This document shows, one piece after another, positions 1-8,189 of a DNA stretch of 64,000 bases. The translations under genes and the position numbers were made by a program. The DNA comes from Persicaria tinctoria. Taxonomy: Eukaryota; Streptophyta; Magnoliopsida; Caryophyllales; Polygonaceae. The DNA lies in contig JBANSL010000017.1 in assembly GCA_037127255.1 (NCBI GenBank), positions 73,036,857 to 73,100,856 of the forward strand. The letters run 5' to 3'. Each line of letters begins with the position of its first letter. Position 1 is the stretch's first letter. Under the pieces are notes generated by a model. That model had not been told where the DNA came from and made no database searches. It saw only the letters and a list, made by a program, of their open reading frames with translations.

Positions 1-300
1 GAAAACATTAAGGATAACTTTCGGAGAATCGCTTTCAATCAACCAATCGTTAAAGATACTAGAGACACCATCATATAACAGATATTGTTGATTCGGAGTA
101 ATCAAGTTGAAGGTTGGCTGAGGTGCGTCTTGAGCTTCTTGCGGGCTTGGATAATAAACAATAGTTTTCATAAGAGTTCTCGTCCCAACCTCATGGGCGA
201 GGTAACTGAAGGGAAAAAATTTCTGGAAATTGTATTTGAAATGAGTTTCGTACGAATACTTTATGCCATCGAATGTAGCCAACCTTCGACTCGATCACTC
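1..300 (-). pseudogene. N-block fragment of an unrecognised tandem gene family (runs off window edge)
   Basis: The minus strand from about 282 to 1 reads as an open frame of roughly 95 codons matching the N block seen in better copies at 4828-6116. Shared cores are PFSYLAHEV, QYLLYDGV and DWLIESDSPKVIL. It has no convincing start and continues off the left edge, so completeness cannot be judged. It lies directly downstream, on the same strand, of a C-block fragment (300-560), which suggests decayed head-to-tail repeats. I do not recognise the family and assign no function. Confidence 0.55.
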
Positions 301-560
301 TGAATCAATATCCATCATTATGCCTATAAACTGCACGGAGATGCTGATCTGGAGTACACCACATACCAAAATTCCACTCGGAGAAATGATTAGCCAACAA
401 ATCCTTAAAACTCGAACTTTTGAAAAAAAAAAACGTCTAACCTTTCCAAGGTTGTAAAACATGCGCACTAATAAAGGCCTCAAGAGGGCGACGGGATGGT
501 GTAAAATTAGATAATGATGATAATATGGAAGATGTGCTCGAAGTAAGGATTTGATTTACT
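300..560 (-). pseudogene. C-block fragment of the same family
   Basis: Minus-strand sequence encodes LLVRMFYNLGKVR followed by a run of Phe codons, matching the open ORF at 3301-3624 and the plus-strand ORF at 1208-1864. Upstream the similarity continues through codons equivalent to HLPDYH, ending at the inverted junction near 547-555. The frame is broken around the A-run near 422-432 relative to the other copies. This is a partial, probably untranslated copy. Confidence 0.5.
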
Positions 561-585
561 TCGAGCACATCTTCCAGATTATCAG
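517..585. repeat. Short inverted duplication (hairpin) at a family copy junction
   Basis: Arms near 517-547 and 555-585 are reverse complements: GGAAGATGTGCTCGAAGTAA on the left and its complement TTACTTCGAGCACATCTTCC on the right, with about 8 bases of loop. The arms carry the codons for the LRAHLPDYH part of the C block, antisense on the left and sense on the right. The junction therefore fuses two opposite fragments of the same gene family. Confidence 0.75.
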
Positions 586-844
586 CGTACAATCCGTATA
601 TTGTTCTCAGATGGTTGGAATTCAGAAGAGGGTTTCATGGTATCAAGGTTTAAAATATCACGAATATATCCTCAGACTTGCTTCTAGAAATTCTAATATC
701 ATGAACTTTTTGTATCAAAATTCAATGGCTTAAGTAAATATAGCATATAGAAAACAAGGCAACATAAATAAGCCCAAACTCAACAAGTTTATTTACTAGA
801 TAGTGTTCTAATTAGCAACGACCCTTGAATAGAGCATCTTCAAC
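586..844. other. Junction sequence between family fragments; no gene seen
   Basis: After the hairpin the sequence diverges from the family and carries only short frames. I see no conserved motif, tRNA or terminal repeat here. Confidence 0.4.
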
Positions 845-1150
845 ATCAAAGCTTCCATACATCAAGGATAACTTTCGGAGAATCGCTTCCAATCAACCAA
901 TCATCAAAGATAATGAAGACACCATCATATAGCAGATATTGTTGATTCGGAGTGATCAAGTTGAAGGTTGGCTAAGGTGCTTCTTGAGCTTCTTGCGAGC
1001 TTTGATAATAAACTGTAGTTTTTATGAGAGTTTTGTCTCAACCTCATGGGCGAGGTAACTTAAGGGAATAAATTTATGGAACTTGTATTTGAAAGGAGTT
1101 TCGTACAAATACTTTATGCCATCGAATGAAGCCAACATTCGACTTGATCA
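845..1150 (-). pseudogene. N-block pseudogene copy
   Basis: This stretch is closely similar to 1-290 and to 3770-4054 on the minus strand, including the DNA for QYLLYDGV and the Pro-rich APQPTF region. In place of the Gln codon of the sister copies it has TAG (plus-strand 'gctaaggtgc' near 970-980), so the frame is stopped. It is a decayed copy, lying immediately upstream of the divergent plus-strand ORF at 1208. Confidence 0.6.
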
Positions 1151-1207
1151 CTCCGAATCAATATCTCTAAATATACACTAGTACAGTAATAAATTGCATA
1201 GAGATGG

Positions 1208-1864
1208 ATGATATTCAGAAGTCGTGAGAGAATAGTCCGACTACAACTTTTGTATCCTTCTTTAGTACGACCTTATCTCAGGTTGATCACACTACGCGTG
1301 AGTGCTTCAGCTGAGTACGACCTTATCTCAGGTTTTGTATCCTTCTTTAGTACGTGTGAGCAGTTTAAGGCAAATGGGCTTATTGACCGCCTTCCACTAC
1401 ATCTTAGAAATTATCATCATCATCTGATTTTACACCATCCCGCCACCCTCTCTAGGACTTTATTAGTACGCATGTTCTATAACCTTGGAAAAGTTCGTCT
1501 TGTTTTGGAAGAAAGCCAGAATTTTAGGAAGGAGATTAAGAATGGTTTTCCCAATTGGAGAGATCCTTTGGGGAAGACTAAAAATCAGTATCTGTATGCA
1601 GTCTATCATCACCTTCCTGGTGCATATGGGGCAGGAGACATACTTCTGTTTTGGCTTAACTGCATAAAGCATTATGGGGACAATGCAGGACGACTATTTC
1701 CAAAGGAATATGTTGTAGATGTGCTTTGTAAGGTAATACCTGGGCTGGCAGTTAACACTTTTGAGATCTTTGGTAAATGTGTAGTGGAGCACCATGATGA
1801 AATGGATAGTGTTGTTGCTGGCATCACAAAGGCTTTAGTAGGACTCTTCTCCCGTGACTATTGA
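1208..1864 (+). CDS. C-block protein of the unrecognised family (218 codons open)
   Basis: An open plus-strand frame ends in SRDY plus stop at 1864. From about residue 35 it matches the family: SASAEY, then LPLHLRNYHHHLILHH, then LLVRMFYNLGKVR, followed by about 110 residues not seen in the truncated minus copies (YGDNAGRLFPKEYVVDVLCK, and EHHDEMDSVVAGITKALVG near the end). The upstream part contains an internal direct repeat (the SAEYDLIS codons occur twice), so the true start is uncertain and the first 35 residues may be untranslated. No signal peptide or membrane segment is evident. It could be the terminal exon of a longer gene whose N block has been lost or rearranged. Function unknown. 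Confidence 0.5.
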   Translation: MIFRSRERIVRLQLLYPSLVRPYLRLITLRVSASAEYDLISGFVSFFSTCEQFKANGLIDRLPLHLRNYHHHLILHHPATLSRTLLVRMFYNLGKVRLVLEESQNFRKEIKNGFPNWRDPLGKTKNQYLYAVYHHLPGAYGAGDILLFWLNCIKHYGDNAGRLFPKEYVVDVLCKVIPGLAVNTFEIFGKCVVEHHDEMDSVVAGITKALVGLFSRDY

Positions 1865-2300
1865 TATAGGTGAGACCCGCTTTGTTATATTTTCTGGTCA
1901 TTTGAATGTATCGCCCCGTTCCTGTGATTTCTCTATCACCACTTAGTCTCACAGCAATGTCTGCACCTTTTTTATACAAGTAATTGATCGATGTCCGGTA
2001 GTTAGCTCTTGATGCATATCAACCAGCTGAAGTGGTCTAGTCTTTAGAATGGACAGGTCACTATATGGATGGGTTATTTGAACCTTTGCTTTTTCCTCTT
2101 GAAGCACTTTAATAACCCGCGTTGTTTTCACTACGTTATGGTTCTTGGGTATGAATTCGTGGGTTTGATTTGTGCAGTAACGTGATTGAATTTGTTTTTT
2201 TTTGGTAGTTTGATGAGCAAGTAGGGTCAGTGTAGGTCGCTCTTTGCAGATTAGTTTGAGCCGCTTATGATGTGAAATCATGGACTATGATGCATGTTGA
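1865..2300. other. Spacer between the two plus-strand family pieces
   Basis: Probably the 3' untranslated and intergenic sequence of the 1208-1864 gene. Only short frames with no recognisable motif are present. Confidence 0.35.
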
Positions 2301-2315
2301 ATTATCGAGTTCTTA

Positions 2316-2565
2316 CCGCGAGACCCAGACAGCCAGGCCCTCCTCCCGTCGTCCGCCTCCCGGCTCTCCACCGCCTGCCTTCGACATCGACGCCGCCGAC
2401 AACCTTTCCCCATGCAGCCATCTGTTCGATAGTTTTTTTGAAGTGCAGCTAGGTAGGAGAAAAGGGGAAACCGCGAGACCCATGCAGTCAAGCCCTCCTC
2501 CCGTCGTCCGCCTCCCGGCTCTCCACCGCCCGCCTTCGACATCGACGCCGCCGATAACCTTTCCC
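2316..2565 (+). repeat. GC-rich 155-bp direct duplication, candidate leader exon
   Basis: The segment from CCGCGAGACC through the CCTTTCCCC box occurs twice, at about 2316-2411 and 2471-2565, with a period of 155 bases. It is far richer in GC than its surroundings. It precedes CAAAGGTATT near 2626-2635, which fits a 5' splice donor, and the 2861 ORF lies just after a TTGTAG acceptor near 2848-2853. I infer a leader exon for the 2861 gene. The local frames look accidental. Confidence 0.5.
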
Positions 2566-2860
2566 CAGGCCCCGGTTGGCTGCCTTCACGCCTTGGCTTG
2601 GACTGTTCGAAATTCGATTCAAACTTCAAAGGTATTCCTTCACATTTCCTAATCAACTCCTATGTTAAAGTTTATACATTGTGAATTACATTTTCATTTC
2701 AATTTAAAATTTATGAAAGTTAGAAGGTTGGATTTTCAATTTGAAGTGCAATTTGTAAATAGGGAGAGTTAGGGTTTGTGGAATTTGAGAACCAATTGGG
2801 TCTGATTTTTTAATGTAAGGTTCATTTTGGGGCTTTTGAATTGTTTATTGTAGGAGAAAC

Positions 2861-3166
2861 ATGCATGCTCATGCTCAAGTAGAGGCTGGGATAAATAATG
2901 TGGTGTTACGTCAAGCTCCGCCGTTCACTTTCAAGTTCCTCGTACGCCCTTCCTTCAGTTATTTTGCCCATGTGGTTAGGGGGAATATTCTGATCAAAAC
3001 TGCAGTGGAATATCCAAGCCCGCTGCAAGCTGAAGAAGCACGTCGGACAACTTTAGAGTTGAACATCGATGGTCGGTACTATTTGTTATACGATGGCCTT
3101 TTCATCAGCTTTAGTGAGTGGTTAGCTGTCATCTCAAAGGGTTCCCATCTCTCCCAAATAAATTAA
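2861..3166 (+). CDS. N-block protein of the unrecognised family (101 codons)
   Basis: The plus-strand ORF follows a probable 3' splice site. It aligns with the minus-strand copies: FKFLVRPSFSYFAHVV, LIKTAVEYPSP, then YYLLYDGLFISFSEWLA. It lacks the roughly 75 residues (linker and SASAEY region) that follow in the 196-residue copies and ends soon after the DWLA-equivalent. It may therefore be truncated or continue in another exon. No targeting signal or membrane span is seen. The ATG at 2861 is preceded by acceptor-like sequence, so the start is plausible but unproven. Confidence 0.5.
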   Translation: MHAHAQVEAGINNVVLRQAPPFTFKFLVRPSFSYFAHVVRGNILIKTAVEYPSPLQAEEARRTTLELNIDGRYYLLYDGLFISFSEWLAVISKGSHLSQIN

Positions 3167-3239
3167 ACTTTTAGGCTAAAGGCTGAGATTGATGATCCGT
3201 CCTTGTCTATGTTGCACGCTAGCCGCTATGCATGTATTT

Positions 3240-4054
3240 GAAAGCAGTTTCGTATGAATACTTTATGTCATCGAATGTAGCCAACTTTCAACTCAATCAC
3301 TCATAAACAATATCCACCGTTATGCCTATAAACTGCACGAAGATACAGGTTTGGAGTACACCACATACCAAAATTCCTCTCGGAGAAATGATTAGCTAAC
3401 AAATCCTTAAAACTCAAACTTTTGAAAAAAAAACGTCTAACCTTTCCAAGGTTGTAAAACATGCGCACTAATAAAGGCATCGAGAGGGTGACGGGATGGT
3501 GTAAGATCAGATAACGATGATAATCTGGAAGATGTGCTCGAAGCAAATCAATAACCTGCTTTGCCTTCAAACCCTCAACCATCGAGAAGAATGATCCAAA
3601 ACCTGCCATGAGAGTTGTACTCACGTGAAGCGCTTTCTTGTAGTTCGTCCAACTGCTCTCTCATACTTGTTGCTATATCATTCAATAAAGAAAGACTACC
3701 TTCAAAAGATAATTATGAAGTGCCCGTAAGCACGCGAGGACTGTTTCTTGATTTCCTTAGTAATTTGGCAGAAAAATCAAGGATAACTTTCGGGGAATTG
3801 CTTCCAATCAACCAATCAACAAAGATAATGAAGACACCATCATATAGCAGATATTGTTGATTCGGAGTGATCAAGTCGAAGGTTGGCTGAGGTGCTTCTT
3901 GAGCTTTATGCGGGTTTGGATAATAAACTGCAGTTTTCATTAGAGTTCTCGTCCCAACCTCATGGGTGAGGTAACTGAAGGGGATAAATTTATGGAACTT
4001 GTATTTGAAAGGAGATTTGTACGAATACTTTATGCCATCGAATGTAGCCAGCAT
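3240..4054 (-). pseudogene. Decayed full-length copy: N block, linker and C block in order
   Basis: Reading on the minus strand from 4054, the N block runs KYSYKSPFKYKFHKFIPF, then YLLYDGVFIIF, then DWLIGSNSPKVILDF. After a frame change near 3720-3750 a linker follows (SLSLLNDIATS, EYNS), then the C block at 3624-3301 with MAGFGSFFSMVEGLKAKQVI, LRAHLPDYHRYLILHH and LLVRMFYNLGKVR. It breaks off after YLYLRAVYRH-like codons, where the start of a further N block begins (3300-3240). This copy shows that N block, linker and C block belong to one gene. Frameshifts make it non-functional as one protein. Confidence 0.6.
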
Positions 4055-4156
4055 TCGACTTAATCACTCCGAATCAATATCTCTGAATATACACTAGTAT
4101 AGTAATATATTGCAGAGAGATAGCTGATATTCAGAAGTCATGGGAGAAGAGTCCAA

Positions 4157-4720
4157 CTACAACTTTTGGTTGTACTCAGCCGAAGCACTCTGTTGTAGTA
4201 TGATCAACTGCGTTATGGTACTTGTTGCTATATCGTTCAGTCTAGAAAGACTAGATTCAAAAGATTGAAAAATATTGCTCGTAGGCGACTTCAGAAACAT
4301 CACTGTATGGGAATCATCAATCCCAACTGACCGTTGAATATCCACAAACGAACGCGGGAACTAATTTATGATTTCCTAAGTAATCTGTCGAAAAACATAG
4401 AGTATAGCTCGAGGGGAATTGCAACTAGCCAACCAATCACGAAAGCTGATGAAAAGCCCATCGTATAACAAATAGTAACGATCCTGGATCATCAACTCTA
4501 AAGTTGGCCGAGGTGCTTCTTGAGCTTGCTCCCGGCTTGGATATTCCACAACAGTTTTGATGAGATTACTCGCCCTGACCAAATGGGCAAGATAACCGAA
4601 GGAAAAGCGTTCATCGAACTTGAATCTGAATGGAGTTTCGTATAAAAACTCCATATTATCTAATGCAGCCTCTACTACACCATGCATGTTTCTCAAAAGC
4701 TGAAATTCAGAGGAGGACAT
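4157..4720 (-). pseudogene. Tandem copy 3 of the 196-residue gene, stopped twice
   Basis: This copy lies one 698-bp period from the copy at 4828-5418 and is very similar along its length. It starts with MSSSEFQLLRNMH and keeps YYLLYDGLFISFRDWLASC, but two Gln codons that are CAG in the sister copies are TAG here (4376-4378 and 4361-4363). The frame continues open after them to 4157. It is a recently inactivated member of the array. The lower end differs (QKL instead of PKVV). Confidence 0.75.
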
Positions 4721-4827
4721 ATAGCATCTAACATTAATATTGGCATTTCATTCGATTTGATCACGCCGAATCAATATCTCTTAATATACACTAGTGTAGT
4801 AATATATTGCAAAGAGATGGATGATAT

Positions 4828-5418
4828 TCATAAGTCATGGGAAAAGAGTCCGCCTACAACTTTTGGGTTGTACTCAGCCGAAGCACTCGTTTGTAGTATA
4901 ATCAACCGCGTTATGATACTTGTTGCTATATCGTTCAGTCTAGAAAGACTAGCTTCAAAAGATTGAAAATTATTGCTCGTAGGCGACTTTAGAAACATCA
5001 CTGTATGGGAATCATCAATCCCAACTGACCGCTGAATATCCACAAACGAACGCGGGAACTGATTTATGATTTCCTGAGTAATCTGCCGAAAAACATATAG
5101 TATAGCTCGAGGGGAATTGCAACTAGCCAACCAATCACGAAAGTTGATGAAAAGACCATCGTATAACAAATAGTAACGATCCTGGATGATCAACTCTAAA
5201 GTTGGCCGAGGTGCTTCTTGAGCTTGCTCCCGGCTTGAGTATTCCACTGCAGTTTTGATGAGATTACTCGCCCTAACCACATGGGCAAGATAACCGAAGG
5301 GAAAGCGTTCGTGGAACTTGAATCTGAATGGAATTTCGTATAAAAACTCCATATTATCTAATGCATCCTCTACTACAACATGCATGTTTCTCAAAAGCTG
5401 AAATTCAGAGGAGGACAC
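4828..5418 (-). CDS. Tandem copy 2, open 196-residue protein of unknown function
   Basis: The ATG gives MSSSEFQLLRNMH, conserved in all three array copies, which supports the start. Residues 1-115 hold the N block (FRFKFHERFPFGYLAHVV, RDWLASCNSPRAILYVFRQI). Residues 115-180 form a Leu/Ile-rich, helix-prone linker (FQSFEASLSRLNDIATSIIT), possibly a short coiled coil. It ends SASAEYNPKVVGGLFSHDL, where other copies continue into the C block, so it may be C-terminally truncated. There is no signal peptide or membrane segment and no recognised domain. Its near identity to its neighbour implies recent duplication. Expression is unknown. Confidence 0.55.
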   Translation of the reverse strand: MSSSEFQLLRNMHVVVEDALDNMEFLYEIPFRFKFHERFPFGYLAHVVRASNLIKTAVEYSSREQAQEAPRPTLELIIQDRYYLLYDGLFINFRDWLASCNSPRAILYVFRQITQEIINQFPRSFVDIQRSVGIDDSHTVMFLKSPTSNNFQSFEASLSRLNDIATSIITRLIILQTSASAEYNPKVVGGLFSHDL

Positions 5419-5525
5419 ATAGCATCTAACATTAATATTGGCATTTCATTCGACTTGATCACTCCGAATCAATATCTCTGAATATACACTAGTGTAGTAA
5501 TATATTGCATAGAGATGGATGATAT

Positions 5526-6116
5526 TCAGAAGTCATGGGAGAAGAGTCCGACTACAACTTTTGGGTTGTACTCAGTCGAAGCACTCTGTTGTAGTATGAT
5601 CAACCGCGTTATGATACTTGTTGCTATATCGTTCAGTCTAGAAAGACCAACTTCAAAAGATTGAAAATTATTGCTCGTAGGCGACTTCAGAAAAATCACG
5701 GTATGGGAATCATTAATCCCAACTGACCGCTGAATATCCACAAACGAACGCGGGAACTGATTTATGATTTCCTGAGTAATCTGCCGAAAAACATAGAGTA
5801 TAGCTCGAGGGGAATTGCAACTAGCCAACCAATCACGAAAGCTGATGAAAAGACCATCGTATAACAAATAGTAACGATCCTGGATGATCAACTCTAAAGT
5901 TGGTCGAGGTGCTTCTTGAGCTTGTTCCCGGCTTGGGTATTCCACTGCATTTTTGATGAGATTACTCGCCCTGACCACATGGGCAAGATAACCGAAGGGA
6001 AAGCGTTCGTGGAACTTGAATCTGAATGGAGTTTTGTATAAAAACTCCATATTATCTAATGCAGCCTCTACTACAGCATGCATGTTTCTCAAAAGCTGAA
6101 ATTCAGAGGAGGACAA
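5526..6116 (-). CDS. Tandem copy 1, open 196-residue protein of unknown function
   Basis: Same length and architecture as the copy at 4828-5418, with a small number of substitutions (for example KTPF for EIPF, VIFLK for VMFLK, SHDF for SHDL). It is the first unit of the array on the minus strand, so it may carry the original upstream region, which lies at 6117 and beyond. N block, helix-prone linker and SASTEYN tail are all present. No catalytic or binding motif was recognised. Confidence 0.55.
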   Translation of the reverse strand: MSSSEFQLLRNMHAVVEAALDNMEFLYKTPFRFKFHERFPFGYLAHVVRASNLIKNAVEYPSREQAQEAPRPTLELIIQDRYYLLYDGLFISFRDWLASCNSPRAILYVFRQITQEIINQFPRSFVDIQRSVGINDSHTVIFLKSPTSNNFQSFEVGLSRLNDIATSIITRLIILQQSASTEYNPKVVVGLFSHDF

Positions 6117-6181
6117 ATAGCATCTAACATTAATATTGGCATTTCAATTCTCATATCCTAAATTCAATTCACAAGACTAAT

Positions 6182-6501
6182 TCTCGAAATCACAAACCCT
6201 AATTTCACAAAATTGGTTTTCAAAATAAAAACCCTAAACCAATTCTCATATCCTTTGTGTAAATTGAATCTCAAATCAAAATTTAAAGCACCAATTGACA
6301 AAGTATAAGCTTTCCTTTTCAATCGGATTTGGGGAGAATACTCTCGAAATCACAAACCCTAATTTCACAAAATTGGTTTTCAAAATAATAACCCTAAACC
6401 AATTCTCATATCCTTTGTGTAAATTGAATCTCAAATCAAAATTTAGAGCACCAATTGACAAAGTATAAGCTATCCTTTACAATCGGATTTGGGGAGAATA
6501 T
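6182..6501. repeat. 160-bp tandem duplication
   Basis: The segment starting TCTCGAAATCACAAACCC occurs at 6182 and again at 6342 with only scattered changes, ending both times in AATCGGATTTGGGGAGAATA. It lies just upstream (minus sense) of the tandem gene array. No gene is seen in it. Confidence 0.85.
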
Positions 6502-6956
6502 TCAACGCCGAATCGGATTTACAAACACCGTACAAAAACTAACCTTTGCAACAGGACTCAACAGCCGTGGAGGAGCCGAACGAAGTTTCTGTCACCGCCA
6601 CGCTGGAGAGGAGCCACGGAGCGTCGAAACAGGGTGCGGTGTGGCTGCGACACCTTCTCTTTGACTTCGCTAAATCGCCCGTGAAGTGTGAACTGTTGGC
6701 TGGAGGCGGGTTTGGGTTTAAAAAAACACCACTTAAGCATTACAGGGAAAAAAACAAAAAAAAAAATTAAAAAAAAAAAAGAAAAGAGACCGACGCGGAT
6801 GGGGCTCGAACTTCGCCAAATCACTCGTGAAGTGTGAATTGTTGGCTGGAGGCGGGTTTGGGTTTAAAAAAACACCACTTAAGCATTACAGGAAAAAAGA
6901 AACAACAACAACAACAACAAAAATCAAAAAATGCACTTAAGCATTACAGGAAAAAA
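6502..6956. repeat. GC-richer stretch with a duplicated GGCTGGAGGCGGG segment
   Basis: GAAGTGTGAA and GTTGGCTGGAGGCGGGTTT followed by CACCACTTAAGCATTACAGG occur at about 6690-6750 and 6828-6892, and the last part occurs once more near 6929-6950. The ORFs crossing it are short and run into A-rich sequence. I see no recognisable protein. Confidence 0.6.
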
Positions 6957-7054
6957 GAGACCGACGCGGATGGGGCTCGAACACAGGGTCTGTAAAGACC
7001 TTTACTTTTTTTTCTTTCCTACATAGTCCCAACAGCCAAGTGAGCTAAGCGGAC
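6957..7054 (-). repeat. tRNA-derived SINE-like head
   Basis: On the minus strand TTAGCTCACTTGG resembles a pol III A box and TGTTCGAGCCCC a B box. The two are separated by an expanded T/A-rich insert of about 45 bases where the anticodon arm would be. A second, truncated copy of the B-box end (GACGCGGATGGGGCTCGAAC) lies near 6787-6810. I see no intact cloverleaf, so I call it a SINE or tRNA-related pseudogene. Confidence 0.5.
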
Positions 7055-7380
7055 TTTTTGATGTAGTTTCCATCTTAGTTCTACTTATTAAAAAACAATA
7101 TTTATTGTTTGGAGGTGATCGGAGGTGGTGGTTGTTTGGTTTTTTTTGGGTGGTTTTGAGGTTTGAAGTTTCTAGGAGAAGAAGAAATATGTATTGTTTG
7201 GAGGTGATGGTGTTAGTGGTGACAGACGGCGACTATGGGCGGTGGGGGTGTTGTGGGTGGTTTTTCCTATGGGTGTGGAGAACCCTTCTCTCTAGAAATT
7301 GTACATTTAGTTCATTGAACTTGACTAACCCTTCTCTCTAGAAATTGTACATTTAGTTCAACGAGGGCGGGCATGGACAA
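7055..7380. repeat. GT-rich stretch with a 34-bp direct repeat
   Basis: A G/T-rich tract (7105-7275) is followed by AACCCTTCTCTCTAGAAATT plus 14 more shared bases at 7281-7314, repeated at 7327-7360. No supported gene. Confidence 0.6.
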
Positions 7381-7909
7381 GGCACTAGGCACTAGGCCCA
7401 AAAATCATACTGTATCTGCCACTAAAAAGGAAAAAAAAAACTTTCTTACCCCTAACAAAGACACCATCTTACCAAGGGGAATCTAAAATCAAAATAGTGA
7501 TACGGAATAATAGAAAAGCCAACATGCTATGAAACTGAAGAAAGGTGCATACTTTAAGAGGCCGAGCCTGGCTACTTGAAGATCAATCCTTGTCAAGGTC
7601 ACCAATTGCGCCCTCAATGGGTAGTTTACAATAGTTGTTTGAACACCTATCCTTTTCAAGGTCTTCACCGGTACTGGAGTTCTATATAAATCCTTCTTCA
7701 CTACTTATTTCTTGTAGGTGCATGGAGTCAATTATACAAAACGAAAATTGAGCAAGAATATTTTTCATCTACATATGATAATTGCATCTTATACACTTCG
7801 TAAAGAGAAAAAAAGTTTAACAAAAATTACATCAGGTTGTATTAAAGGATGTCTCACTAATTCAGGTGCTAATCTGTGCTAACTTGTCAAGCAATAAAGC
7901 ATGGTATAC
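7381..7909. other. No clear gene; short unassigned minus-strand frame at 7489-7701
   Basis: A minus-strand frame includes TPVPVKTLKRIGVQTTIVNY, which looks protein-like, but I cannot assign it. It may be another exon of whatever the 7910-8189 sequence belongs to. The rest is A/T-rich. Confidence 0.25.
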
Positions 7910-8189
7910 CTTTGAGCAACCTAAACCATTACCACAAGAGCCCCAAGCTGAGGTTTCACATGGAGGAGTCATAAGCTGTCCAGGAACAGCCTTATCCTGA
8001 GCCTCAGATCCATCAGAGGTTGTGCTCTGGCCAGCAGAGCCACATGAGCATTCACCTACCCCATAATTCAATTGCTCAAACAAAGAAAGGGGCATTGGCT
8101 TGGCTGCTTTGTCATCCCTTTCACACGTACAGGTTTTGTGGATCCACTTGCGCGCTTCTGAGTGATTTTTTGTACCAACGGAATCCTGG
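7910..8189 (-). CDS. Exon-like cysteine-rich coding segment, unidentified
   Basis: On the minus strand the frame opens after TTCTAG (acceptor-like, near 8190) and ends at AAAG followed by GTATACC (donor-like, near 7909). It encodes about 93 residues with several paired cysteines: KWIHKTCTCERDDK, then GECSCGSAG, then WGSCGNGLGCSK. The Cys spacing suggests metal binding or disulphides. It lies where the 3' exons of dapF would be expected on the same strand, but it does not resemble DapF. It could be an exon captured from another gene, a fragment of the gene that joined the truncated dapF, or chance. No start or stop can be supported. Confidence 0.35.

Larger units (their letters stand above)
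4030..6116 (-). repeat. 698-bp tandem array, three units
   Basis: The starts of the three genes lie at 6116, 5418 and 4720, exactly 698 bases apart. The intergenic parts (GATATTGATTCGGAGTGATC and neighbours) are repeated as well. A fourth, more diverged copy begins near 4054. The pattern fits unequal crossing-over. Confidence 0.85.

Noticed and set aside
2272..2652. 126-codon Pro-rich plus frame and its antisense partner
   Set aside because: Both follow from the GC-rich 155-bp duplication; more likely a leader exon than coding.
6455..6770. Two overlapping short plus frames in the GC-richer patch
   Set aside because: They end in A-rich simple sequence and span a duplication; no start or domain support.
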